This document shows, piece by piece, positions 10,801 through 19,826 of a stretch of 64,000 nucleotides of DNA (the stretch's first letter is position 1; each line of letters starts with the position of its first letter). Source of the stretch: Acanthopleura granulata (Eukaryota; Mollusca; Polyplacophora; Chitonida; Chitonidae). The notes beneath the pieces are model-generated. The model had not been told where the DNA came from and made no database searches. It worked only from the letters and a program-made list of their open reading frames with translations. The DNA lies in NCBI GenBank assembly GCA_016165875.1, contig JABBOT010000004.1, positions 10,020,889 through 10,084,888 on the forward strand, given 5' to 3'. The translations under genes were made by a program, and so were the position numbers.

Positions 10801-13454
10801 AAACCGGTTAATATTTCAGCTTTAATTTAATTAAACGATTCAAATCAAATCCTCCACATGGCAGATTTTTTTATTTTGCAATTTGGCTGTTCTAACTGAA
10901 TGTTAGAGTTACCTTCCGCTTAGACGACCTCAGAGTAACATTACGAGAACAGAGCTAGCTATGTCAAGTTTTACAACACGGTGAGTTAAGTGTCTTACAC
11001 ATATACATACACCTTGGAAACAAAGGACAAATTAACTAGTGTTCAAACTCTTACCGCTTAATTGGCACGTGAATTTGAAGTCCTCCTTCACTACCACAAG
11101 GGCAAACAATATTCTTGTTTGAACATAGTCCTAGATCTAATCCTTTGCTTTCCCCAAACCGAAAAGAGTTCACTACGAAAAGGAGTAGGACAACGCCACC
11201 TGTAACAATAATTACAACGGTAAATTAAATTCATGTGCTCAGTTTTAAGTATATAATTCATCAGATATATGTACATTCCATTCTTCAACTTCAGATATAT
11301 GGGTAACGCTGCGCCGTATAATATGCCGAGCATAGAACAGGGGGTATGTGAAAAGACTGTAACGGGGATAGGCGAAGATAAGAAATTTAGTGTAAAAGAA
11401 AACTGACACACTCTACCGTTCAGGGTAATTATTCGACCCAATACCTTTGGCGCCAACTTTTCTTTTCAGTGTATTTCCATACCACTGATTCCATAACATT
11501 ACCTCATGGTTACCGTATACCGTTGGCTCCAAAACTGCTTACAAATATATTTGTGTAATTGAATCCATCAGTAGTTCAAAATTTCATACCACCGCATGGT
11601 GTCAACAATTACTTGACAATGTCTGATATTGGTCATTGTTATTATTTACATGGATTAACATTATACCTCACAAAGCATTTATGTTGACATCAATATAACT
11701 TCACAAATGTATTTATGTGAATCCACACTAATGACTCATACATTGCTTAACAATGTATTTATTGTACACAGAATTGCTTACATCATGTTTTAATACATAC
11801 GTACATACATGCATACATGCATGCATACATACATACATACATACATACATACATACATACACACATACATACATACATACATACATGCATGCATACATAC
11901 ATACATACATACATAGGCCTACACAAGTGACCCTGTAATTGACAATTAAACTCGTAATCGTCGTTATTTCCTCCTGGAGGTTTATGAGACATTAAAACAG
12001 ACAGACGCAGAGGAAATAAGCGGAGGGGAAATGTCTCGGTATATTGTATATGCATATAATAATGTGATCAAGTTAAATCACGATTTTGTACGAATTTTGA
12101 GTTTCACCATGTTGAACATATTATTAGCAAAGCCAACAATCGACTGTTTCAGCCCCAGTAATTTATTCACTGAACACATCCGTAAAGTTCCAGTGGGGTA
12201 GCCATTGTATTCACCTAAAAATCCTTCCTATGATCGTGTAAAATCTATGGGCTCTCTACATCATGCGAACTTCATTAAATGTGGAAAAAAATGGCTGCAC
12301 CAGGAGATACTGTCTCCCACACCACTATAGTGTTAATTGACAGTTAAACTCTATTTGTATGCAAGCCGAGTTCTGTGTAAGACTCACTAGGCTTAGCTAC
12401 ATAATTGCACGCATGTTTACATATATGTTTTTTGTGGCTATTAATTGCACCATATTGAAAAGTCTCAAAAGAGTCGTAAATGTGTAAATGCAAGTATCAT
12501 GTTATATTAGTGAGGCGAATTTTAATTCATAGTATATGCATAACTGTCGCTTCAACTAGTCACAGTCAATCAAATGGATACATCAAAAACAAATAAGGAC
12601 TTAGCTTTTTCTCTCTGTTAGGCCATACCACTGGTGAATTTTTTTTTTACATAATGTAACAGAAGTATTGGTATTTTGGGCTACCTTAAATTCTATAAAG
12701 GGCTCCTCCTCGGAGACGTACAGACTCAGAGATCACGTGGTTTCGCTTGAGTTCATTGTGTTAATGTGTATAAGAAACCTTCACAAACGAATATAGGGGT
12801 GATTTAAGATAATATGTATTTTTGAGATTTTACAAGCTCAGGTTGTGATGTGCACACATAGCAGGACACTATACTTAAAAGTTAGGATATAAATCATTCA
12901 ATATCAGTAAAGATATAAGATTTATTTTATTTCGGTTTTTATACAGAACGTTAACAAAATATATAAACATTGAATAAAAACTGTTTTAACGCTAGGGTGA
13001 TTACAAATACCGTGATCTTTGTGATCAAAACAGGGAATTTATTTTTTTTACATTATTTGTTTACTCTTTTTTCTAACTTTCATCCATGAACATGTATCTA
13101 TAGCTTAATCGTCGGCGTATACATTTCGCCTGTTGTTTGCTGTCGGCAGAAATTTTGTTTTTGTCGATGCCACTAACTCTGAATTTTCGACTGAACTGCA
13201 TTGCTTGAAACAAAACAGTGATCGGAATCATTGGGTTGTGAGGATATATCAAAGCATATGATTTGTTATCTTTCGGTACAATATTAGACCATCCTGGACG
13301 GTGAGCGTAAGAAGGTCTTATTTGAGATGAAAACGTGATTAAAAAAGCCATCAGCTCATCGTCAGACATGCTAGGTTGTTTCCTATTGTATGGCTACTTG
13401 TATATCTAACGTTTGTAGGCCGAGACCATGAAATTAGCTAGTCTTACCTCTCAT
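1683..13454 (-). CDS. FC1: factor C-like multidomain serine protease (16 coding exons)
   Basis: Secreted clotting-factor-C-like protease zymogen, about 741 aa. Coding exons in order of translation: 13448-13454, 11055-11199, 10396-10559, 9897-9992, 9033-9212, 8653-8742, 8245-8361, 7293-7464, 6887-6979, 5749-5852, 5033-5081, 4643-4824, 4132-4418, 3164-3455, 2350-2460, 1683-1819; all introns are GT-AG, phases agree and the total is 2226 nt. Domains: signal peptide (1-20), N-terminal Cys-rich factor C domain (about 21-105), EGF-like (106-137), CCP1 (138-197), CCP2 (198-266), CCP3 (267-326), CCP4 (327-389), basic linker (390-420), CCP5 (to 466), trypsin domain (467-741). The triad is visible as TAAHC, DSDLAL and GDSGGP, with Asp189 (TDTCFGDSGG). 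The mature N-terminus 'GLDLGLC' matches horseshoe-crab factor C 'RGVDLGLC'. LCCL and C-type lectin domains are absent, and so is the CGQPP-type CCP of its paralogues. Endotoxin-triggered zymogen activation is known for the horseshoe-crab family; for this gene it is inference. Confidence 0.85.
2350..2460 (-). CDS. FC1 exon 15: trypsin domain, catalytic Ser
   Basis: Encodes VNMFCAGHDDARTDTCFGDSGGPAVA (Asp189 and Ser195 intact when read against trypsin numbering). 111 nt in all three genes. Confidence 0.9.
3164..3455 (-). CDS. FC1 exon 14: trypsin domain, catalytic Asp
   Basis: Encodes ISRIEVHPDY, DSDLALVKL with the catalytic Asp, ICLP, and VTGWGETENGTDAE. 292 nt, identical in all three genes. 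Donor GAGA|GTAAG. Confidence 0.9.
4132..4418 (-). CDS. FC1 exon 13: trypsin domain, activation site and catalytic His
   Basis: Encodes VCGKSAGAR, the activation region TIKLIRGEV, YPWQAMLA, then TAAHC with the catalytic His and VYLGKYYRD. By alignment on Gly19 the cleavage would be Lys-Leu, unlike FC2 and FC3. 287 nt, as in FC2. Confidence 0.9.
4643..4824 (-). CDS. FC1 exon 12: basic linker plus CCP5
   Basis: Encodes KRSRLHRGRSRF and then IAFKCNSAYNLVGSK, RTCQSSGQWSGEQPRCVPG. Equivalent to the last CCP of factor C, immediately before the protease. Confidence 0.85.
5033..5081 (-). CDS. FC1 exon 11: short linker exon before the last CCP
   Basis: Encodes VTCAHPGTPKNGMLRAG, with donor GG|GTGAGTA. 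Only 49 nt, against 94 in FC2 and 87 in FC3, so the basic/Gly-rich linker is shortened here. Confidence 0.7.
5492..5609. repeat. Dispersed repeat in an FC1 intron, copy A
   Basis: Matches 6670-6783 over its full length with scattered substitutions and small indels (shared blocks include aacaacagctgtcacac and tagtttcatctaatcta). Lies in the intron between exons 10 and 11. Confidence 0.7.
5749..5852 (-). CDS. FC1 exon 10: second half of CCP4
   Basis: Encodes VRFTCNSGYVLTGSEE, RQCRDDGSWSGETTLC. 104 nt, the same in all three paralogues. Confidence 0.85.
6670..6783. repeat. Dispersed repeat in an FC1 intron, copy B
   Basis: Second copy of the unit at 5492-5609, in the same orientation, in the intron between exons 9 and 10. 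No terminal repeats or coding sequence. Confidence 0.7.
6887..6979 (-). CDS. FC1 exon 9: end of CCP3 and start of CCP4
   Basis: Encodes CVEISKSCSELPAPENGSV. It completes the last Cys of CCP3 and opens CCP4. 93 nt against 114 in FC2, which has a Thr-rich insertion here. Confidence 0.8.
7293..7464 (-). CDS. FC1 exon 8: CCP3
   Basis: Encodes ACPAPAFQGQI, ISLGCNRGFSLEG, LTCLQSGQWNAPVPS. The fourth Cys is supplied by the next exon. 172 nt, phase 1 in and 2 out, as in FC2 exon 9. Confidence 0.85.
8245..8361 (-). CDS. FC1 exon 7: second half of CCP2
   Basis: Encodes RRVRFTCKQGY, LNCLPTSQWNGEVPSC. The CLP..QW signature matches factor C CCP1 (CLPNGQW). 117 nt, phase 1-1, as in FC2. Confidence 0.85.
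8653..8742 (-). CDS. FC1 exon 6: first half of CCP2
   Basis: Encodes EYMCVVPNPKPHL through STPDNPQG. 90 nt, the same length as FC2 exon 6. The intron splits the sushi domain between its first and second Cys. Confidence 0.8.
9033..9212 (-). CDS. FC1 exon 5: sushi/CCP domain 1
   Basis: One complete CCP: CGTPPSLRHG, YRCDSGYTLVGP, RCQKTGLWSGGEPRC. Four Cys and the conserved Trp are present. Symmetric phase 1-1, 180 nt as in FC2. Confidence 0.85.
9897..9992 (-). CDS. FC1 exon 4: EGF-like domain
   Basis: Encodes CQCQNGGVCNSKDGQCKCP and ends YSGTFC, a single-exon six-Cys EGF fold completed by neighbouring residues. 96 nt, the same length as FC2 exon 4. Confidence 0.85.
10396..10559 (-). CDS. FC1 exon 3: Cys-rich LPS-binding-type module
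   Basis: Encodes CTFFEKWRPLCNPCEEYDQ and so on, ending GRYGKHCQG. KWR sits where factor C has the LPS-binding tripeptide RWR (FYRWRPYCK). The length, 164 nt, is identical to FC2 exon 3. Confidence 0.85.
11055..11199 (-). CDS. FC1 exon 2: signal peptide core and start of factor C N-domain
   Basis: Runs from TTACAG to GCG|GTAAGAG, phase 1 in and 2 out. It encodes the hydrophobic core VVLLLFVVNSF, then GLDLGLC and CPCGSEGGLQIHVPIKR. This aligns with the mature N-terminus of horseshoe-crab factor C. Confidence 0.8.
11798..11917. repeat. (TACA)n / (TGCA)-interrupted microsatellite
   Basis: About 120 bp of catacata-type tetranucleotide repeats with catg interruptions, in FC1 intron 1. Open frames here (Met-Tyr-Val-Cys runs) are artefacts of the repeat. 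Confidence 0.95.
13073..13369 (-). CDS. Unrecognised 98-codon open frame inside FC1 intron 1
   Basis: Minus-strand ATG-initiated frame of 98 aa (starts MSDDELMAFLITF, ends SYRYMFMDES), with basic stretches and no Cys pattern, signal peptide or known motif. It lies between FC1 exons 1 and 2 on the same strand. It may be a chance frame, a relic of a mobile element, or a small nested gene. Confidence 0.2.
   Translation of the reverse strand: MSDDELMAFLITFSSQIRPSYAHRPGWSNIVPKDNKSYALIYPHNPMIPITVLFQAMQFSRKFRVSGIDKNKISADSKQQAKCIRRRLSYRYMFMDES
13448..13454 (-). CDS. FC1 exon 1: 7-nt coding start exon
   Basis: ATG AGA G followed by GTAAGAC. Joined in phase 1 to exon 2 it gives MRGGVVLLLFVV, a convincing signal peptide. 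The same 7-nt phase-1 start exon fits FC2 and, as one option, FC3. Confidence 0.7.
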
Positions 13455-13516
13455 GTTGGTCCACAGTATGTCTTCGCCGGGCGATGTTCCTCTGTATGCA
13501 GGCTTGCGTGTAGCAT
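13451..13516 (-). promoter_or_regulatory. Possible upstream ORF overlapping the FC1 start codon
   Basis: On the minus strand a TTTACAG acceptor at 13517-13523 precedes an ATG (13514-13516) opening a 21-codon frame. Its TGA (13451-13453) overlaps the FC1 ATG as ATGA. If this 5' UTR exon is real, the arrangement could allow termination-reinitiation or repress translation. The UTR structure is inferred from the splice motif only. Confidence 0.3.
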
Positions 13517-13519
13517 CTG

Positions 13520-15277
13520 TAAATTACACCAACACCATGGGCTGAACTCACTATGTGACTGCCTTCTCTCTCTCTTTCTGCTTTGAGATTGTATTGGAAC
13601 TCAGACCACTTGATGAATTAGTTAATACTGATACAATCTCCTTTTTATTTACCTTTTAAACCTCCAGACAACCCGGAGATGATGTGTCACGTGCTGAAAA
13701 TTCTGTATACGTAAAGGCTATAAATGACCACGCTATAACTGGGCGCGCACTACGCAACAAGGCACATCCGCAAGGGATGCACAGAAGCCTATTACAACTG
13801 TGGGCGGTAAAACAGAACCATGAGAGATGTTTGTTTTCAAATGCTAATTATACAGTAAAATGCCCCATCACACAATGTTAAATAATGGCATTGTCGGGAT
13901 TAACTGAAAAGCATATATATAATAATGAATAGCCCGCGATGAACTACTAAACACTTTTTTTCCATATATATTTTGTCAAGGATATGTTTTCTTTTTAAAT
14001 AAACGTAAATAAAATGCATAAAAGTTATACATTTAGTGTATCGTAAATTCCTCTCCATAAAAGTATGTCTATTTTCAGTAAATGAGCTCATCTTCATTAT
14101 TTAAATTATGCAACGATTCTTAAAATCAGGTTTGCTTCTTGATATTGTGGTGTTTGACTACACATTGAAGTAGGAAAGCGGATTTCCGCCGATTTAATTA
14201 TCCAATAACCATACAGTTGGGCTATTTTAATGGCTGAAACCTTAGTATCGACCTAATGATGGACTTTGCTCCATGCGTAGATTGTAATTTGCTAGAAAGA
14301 TGAAGTAAACGATAAAACGTTTACCATCAAACCACTGATGCGATGTCTTGACATATATTTAACATAAGTGAGAGGTACTAAACTATATGTTCACAAAACT
14401 ATATGTTTAAATTATTAAATAAGTGTAACAGTTTCTGTAAAATGTGAGACATATATAAGTGAGAGCGTCACATAATTTCAATCACTCTGCATTTTGTGAG
14501 ATTTATAGAGCTACATGTATATTGGGTGATCTTAAATTTATAATGCAAACTATGCCGGAATCGTTAAAGACGTCACGGAAACTCTGCATGGGCGTGATGG
14601 GTATTGAATAAAGAGCTATGTGCGGTGAAAAAATACGCACTCGTACACATTCACATGTACAAACTAGCTGTAATTATGCACAGGCTGTTAACTCATGTTA
14701 ATCTTGCTAGTAAATATGGATGTACAGTATTTCTGGCTGAAAAATGTCACACCATACCATCTGGTAATGACACAATTACTTTGCGTATTAAATGTTAGAA
14801 CTATTTACATGTCAATTGCCTTTGTACAGATTCGGACAACAGTTACCCTACTGAATAAGAAACCGCATTTCGGGACGAGAGAGGAGGATGTTAACGTGAA
14901 AAGAGTCCGCGTTACACCGCGCTTGTAATCTGTACACTGTACGAGTGTTGAAAGGCATATAAACAAAATGCCAGGAACAGAAAGGTTTTTGGTATACTCC
15001 CTGGATCACTATGCCCAAAATAATGAAAGGTATTGAAAGGAAAACGAACGTCCTCTAATATGAACTTGAGGTTAAAAAAGAAAGAAAACAATCCCCGCTA
15101 AATTGCACCCTAAGTTGTTATTATCCATCATATCTGAGAACATTCATAGGCGTTCCGACGAATAATGTCAGTAAAATAAGAGGACAAAGTGTGGGTGGGT
15201 GGAAGTTCATTGGGGGTTCCCCGTAGAAACCATGCAGGATCCTTTGCCGACTAAACTCCTTTTGTAAATGTCACAGC
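13520..15277. other. Intergenic DNA upstream of FC1
   Basis: AT-rich. Holds the putative promoter/5' UTR side of FC1. No gene, tRNA or coding exon recognised. Confidence 0.5.
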
Positions 15278-15291
15278 ATAACACTCTGATT

Positions 15292-15526
15292 GGGGCCTCT
15301 GTGGCTCAGTTGGAAAACGCACTGGCGCAGCCTAATTATCCAGAAGCCTCCCAACAGTGCGGTCGCTGTGAGTTTAAGTCCAACTCACACTGGCTTCCTC
15401 TCACATCGTACATGGGAAGGTCTGGTGAGTATTCCCCAACCTTTGCCCGGTTTCCTCCCACTATAATGTTGGCCGCCGTCGTAGAAATTAAATAACGGCG
15501 TAAAACATCAATCAAATTATAAATAA
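15292..15526 (+). mobile_element. Full-length tRNA-headed SINE with target-site duplication
   Basis: Begins ggggcctctgtggctcagttgg (box A type), B-box-like gagtttaagtcca, conserved body (cggtttcctcccactataatg, ggccgccgtcgta), end taaaacatcaatcaaa and an AT-rich tail. Flanked by ataacactctgatt at 15278-15291 and 15527-15540. Resembles mollusc Nin-DC SINEs from memory; the family name needs a library match. Confidence 0.88.
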
Positions 15527-15540
15527 ATAACACTCTGATT

Positions 15541-17280
15541 CATAACAGGGATACTTTTGATTATTCCACCAAGTGAAGATTTTCTAACGTTACCAGGCAT
15601 CGAACTTTTTTCTCCGGAATAAATGCACACAATGACACTAAAAATGATTTGCTTGTGTGATTAAAGATGCGAGCTTCATAAACCTGTGCAAATTATTTCT
15701 CTAGACCCCATAGTTCTGTCAGAATGTTTAAAAATATTGTTTGCTGGGATGGTTAGAAAGGTTGAAGAATTAGGATGTGTGTCTCTCCTTGGCATGGATT
15801 ATGTCACAAGTATCTGAGCAAAGATGCGGTATTTTTGCTACGCGAACATTTTAGCTGGTTGTCATACAGATGGTCGAGTTTGTCCACAAGGAAATGGCTA
15901 ATTTCCGTGGTTTGCGGTCGGATATGGTCCCGCACTCCCGTTTGAAGTGAATGGCGTATCAGGAAAAGAGTCTATCCTACAGTGACGCATACAAAAGCAC
16001 CTTTATTTATTACGTACCAATACATGAGTATATAGGACGGTGTTGTAAGACTCAGCAATTCAATTTTGATATATACATGCAGGCAAACAGCTGAACGAAG
16101 GAGACGTGAGCGTTTTGAGAGCTGCATGATCTCGTTGTTTTAAGCCAAATATTTCTCTAATCAGTTTTTATGTCCATCCTGTTCAACAACAGCTTTCCGC
16201 CTTGAAGTGCCCCCAGAGCTTTTATAGCAAGAGCTTTTACACCAATAAGGAGAATGTGTCGTTGTGGAGATAGTGGTGTAACCAGCGTAACGTAAATGAA
16301 AATACTCCAGTCATGACAGTCACATATAAATGTGCCACTGGCCGCTTATATAGACCGTTTCAGTTTAGAATGTTGTATGCAGTTTATAAGTAGGCCCATC
16401 TAGGAATGTGAGTATGTTACTCTAATTCAGACAGCTATTCATACATCCATCATATACGTTTATGTCATTTGTGGAGAAATGGCACTTTCAGATACTTAAA
16501 ATAAATAAATCAAGTACAATTACGATTAGACAGGTTGACATAAGTGTATTCCTGTTATCAAGGTCATCTACATGTTTACCGCACCCCAGCCCAAGCTTTT
16601 TAACAGGCTTCAATCACCGTTGACGATGATGTATCTTGTACAGGTATAGGTGTATATTAAATAGTAAGCGTTCGATTTCATTCAGAGAGTTGTAATTATC
16701 AGACGTAGCGATACTACGCGTATTTCATACCAAAATCGTTGATCGGCTACTGTTCGTGCATAAGAGACCTTCGTGACAATAAACATTCGACGAAGATCGA
16801 CTATGACAGCTTGGCTCAGCCTATAACATCCTCTAGAGGCCATCTGTTTTCCCCTAATATGTATATCTGCCCGTTACACGTCATAAGCAGTTAAAGTGTA
16901 TAAGTACACATTTTAGGAACGAATTTTACACCACATCTTAGGATCTTTTATTGTCAATAGCACAAAAGCTTTTATTTTATGCAATAAACACACATCTGGT
17001 ATGACCTCTCATGTGTGCTTGAAATTGCATCCCTGTGATAATAATGTTAATCCTGGGTTATCCAGAACTATTACACATTCGTCTATGCCTATATATAGGT
17101 AATCTCAATCACATTAAGGCTAAACATAGTTTTCATTTAATTCCGGCATTTAATATTTCGCGAAACACAGCAGTGTATGAAAAGCGTGAGTTGTATTTCC
17201 TGCATTTTTCAGGAAAATACAGGTCATTATCACTGTTTTTGTCACTGAGCAAAGATGTCACTTGCCAAAACGTGCTGAAA
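15541..17280. other. Intergenic DNA
   Basis: No coding exon, RNA gene or clear repeat recognised. Confidence 0.5.
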
Positions 17281-17458
17281 TATTTATTTATTTTATGCCA
17301 CGCCGGCCAGCATTATGGTGGGTGGAAACAAACTAGAGCCCGCGAGGGAACCCCCGACCATCCGCACGTTTCTGGCAGACCTTCCCATGTAAGACCGGAG
17401 GAAGCCAACAGGCACTGGATTTGAACTCATAGCGATCGCATTGGTGAGAGGCTCCTCT
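17281..17458 (-). mobile_element. SINE copy, minus orientation
   Basis: Contains ccggccagcattatggtggg, gaccatccgcac, and ends cgcattggtgagaggctcc; (TTTA)n at the left. Same family as 15292-15526. Confidence 0.8.
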
Positions 17459-18829
17459 GAAATATATAAGATTCATATATCGAGCTGATGGGAATAAGTT
17501 TTGTTACACAAGCATATGCCACTAGTTAGTGCAAATGAACTGATGCAGAATTTTTTCAAACAGAATGTTCGAGCTTAATCTAACAACTTGTTGTATGTTT
17601 AATATATGCACAAATACAGGTACTTCATGTTGCCTGTTTAAAGGCTAAGACAGCTGCTGGCTGATTTCAAAAATCATTATTATTTCAAACGAAACACTAC
17701 TATTCAAAGTATCATATTGCCATTCATTTTTTTTTTGTTGAGGGAGGGTGGTCGTGAAATCAATACAAGATTGGTCAGAAGTCATCTTGACATAGCTTCA
17801 TCACACCTTCATTATCAGTACTGACTATATATTCCAGCGTTTAACAGTAGAGTGTGAAACAAAAAAGTTTGAAATTAACCACCTGAAACTTGTTATAGTC
17901 CCCCCAAACAGAAGTAAATAGCTAACATTTTCACTCACATCAAGGCACAAGACCCATAGTGGGAGAAACGTTATATCTGTGGCCAAAGTATACAGGAAGC
18001 CGAAAATTGTAATAATATTTCTTGTTATTTAATACACTTTACAGAACTGTACAAAAAACCTATGCACGTGAAAAGTCAGTAGTTTAGTTTAGTATCAGTA
18101 ACAAATCATAAATAAGAGTGAAATGAAATAATCAGGTAAAAGTGTTATTTTGATGAACAGAATGTAACAGTATTTGACGTGGTGATGAGAACCATAACTC
18201 AAATACACATGTAAAATAATTATATAGTTATTTACATATAACAGACAATGTTACCAGTAACGAATTATTATGCACAAGGAAATCTGAATTAAATTTTAAG
18301 ACGAATAATATTGGATTGACTCAGATATTTTAATACATATATACATATATTATTAGATATAGATACATATATTATTACAAAATACAGAATTTTTACATTC
18401 GATGGCCTTGATAAATCATTCCCGAAAACATACCTAAGTTTTGTGATTTTCTGACTGACTCGACACAGTTTTGCTGAGCATAATAATAACTGCTTGCAGC
18501 TTCACGGCTTCCAAGCGGGCTTCGTGACTGGATTTCAGCTTCTGCTAGAATACGGTTTGCCGGCATATAATGATGTGATTGTCGCCAAAATTGGTGTTGG
18601 TATACACAATGACATATAACTGCAGTCAGATTGTTGGCATTTGTGTGGAAATTCTGATCCTTTTATTGCAAATATTGCAATCCTAAAACTTGTATGATCA
18701 TGTCGAAAAGTTCAGAAGGTGAACTTGGTATATATTAGCAATTACTGCAGAGAATTAAGTTCCCCCTTCGTTGCCTGACTAAATCGTTACGTGCGTAGGC
18801 ATATGCATTGAACAATACATGTGCCTATT

Positions 18830-19165
18830 ATATGTGGTTATAATAGTTTCTTAGCTTTGGATCCCCATGTGTTCTGAATTTGTCATTAGAGCTGAACAAT
18901 GTTCAGGAGAACGGTCTCTAGACCTAATTGCCAGTAACAGGAAAATAATACACATCGTAGAAGGAGAAGAAGAAAAATGATAAAACCTGATTTAAATGTA
19001 CTTAAAACCGCTATTCATTCTCCAAAAACGCCACATCAGAGCTATTATTCTATCTGGCAGTTTTGAGCACACTGACCCTTTTCTAAAAATTTTAGATATT
19101 TTCATATTAAATCAATTTAATTATAACTTCCACCACACCCATAAATTCAGTCATGATCCGAAACA
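18830..19165. repeat. Local duplication, copy A
   Basis: Shares ordered blocks with 19336-19590, for example aaacctgatttaaatgtacttaaaacc against aaaccagatttaaacgaacttaaaacc, and cccataaattcagtcat in both. Non-coding. Confidence 0.6.
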
Positions 19166-19182
19166 GCCCGCTGTCAATGACA

Positions 19183-19312
19183 ATGGCCCAGGAGCCTGTC
19201 ACCCATGCGATCGTTGTGAGCTCAAGGCCAGCTCCTGCTGTCTTCCATTCCTGGGGCAGGCCCGCCAGAGACCCATAAAACACCAATCAAATAAATAAAT
19301 ATGTAAATAAAT
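19183..19312 (+). mobile_element. Internally deleted SINE
   Basis: Keeps the head-proximal block (ccatgcgatcgttgtgagctcaag) and the 3' end (taaaacaccaatcaaataaat) but lacks most of the body between. Inserted between the two copies of the local duplication. Confidence 0.65.
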
Positions 19313-19335
19313 TAAACAACACAGGAAGCTGTTTT

Positions 19336-19590
19336 GTGTGGTAATAGTTACTTTCCTAACTTTGGATGGCCATGTACTCTGACTTCGACATTTGAGTTGC
19401 AAAGTTTGCCGGCGAACGGTTACAGGAAAACTATGCACATTGTAGACAGAAGGAGGGAAAAAAGATAAAACCAGATTTAAACGAACTTAAAACCACTGTT
19501 CCTTCTCCCAACACGGCATATCAGTTTAAATAAATTTGTTTGTGATGTCCACCATACCCATAAATTCAGTCATCTTCCAACACCTCCCCA
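19336..19590. repeat. Local duplication, copy B
   Basis: Diverged partner of 18830-19165 in the same orientation, offset about 490 bp. Confidence 0.6.
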
Positions 19591-19653
19591 CACTTAAATT
19601 AACTCACTCACTTTTAGAAGCATTTTTACGCAACAATCTGATATATGTAATTA

Positions 19654-19826
19654 GGGACCTCTGTGCCCAGCTTATGCCGGTTTCATTTCCGGTCGTACAT
19701 AGGAGTTTCTGCTAGCAGTTCAAAGATGATCGTGTGTTTTCCTGGGTCTCTGCTCGCTTTCCTCTCACCATAACATTCTTGAGTTAAGCTTAAAACATTA
19801 ATCAAATAAATAAATAAATAAATAAA
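19654..19826 (+). mobile_element. Diverged SINE copy
   Basis: gggacctctgtgcccag, then a body with tttcctctcaccataacattcttgag and a long (AAAT)n tail; several internal deletions. Confidence 0.65.

Noticed and set aside
11728..12055. Met-Tyr-Val-Cys repeat proteins on both strands
   Set aside because: Translation of the TACA/TGCA microsatellite in several frames; not a gene.
15292..15360. A tRNA gene
   Set aside because: Box A and box B-like sequences are present, but they are the head of a SINE with body, tail and target duplication; no intact cloverleaf was recognised.
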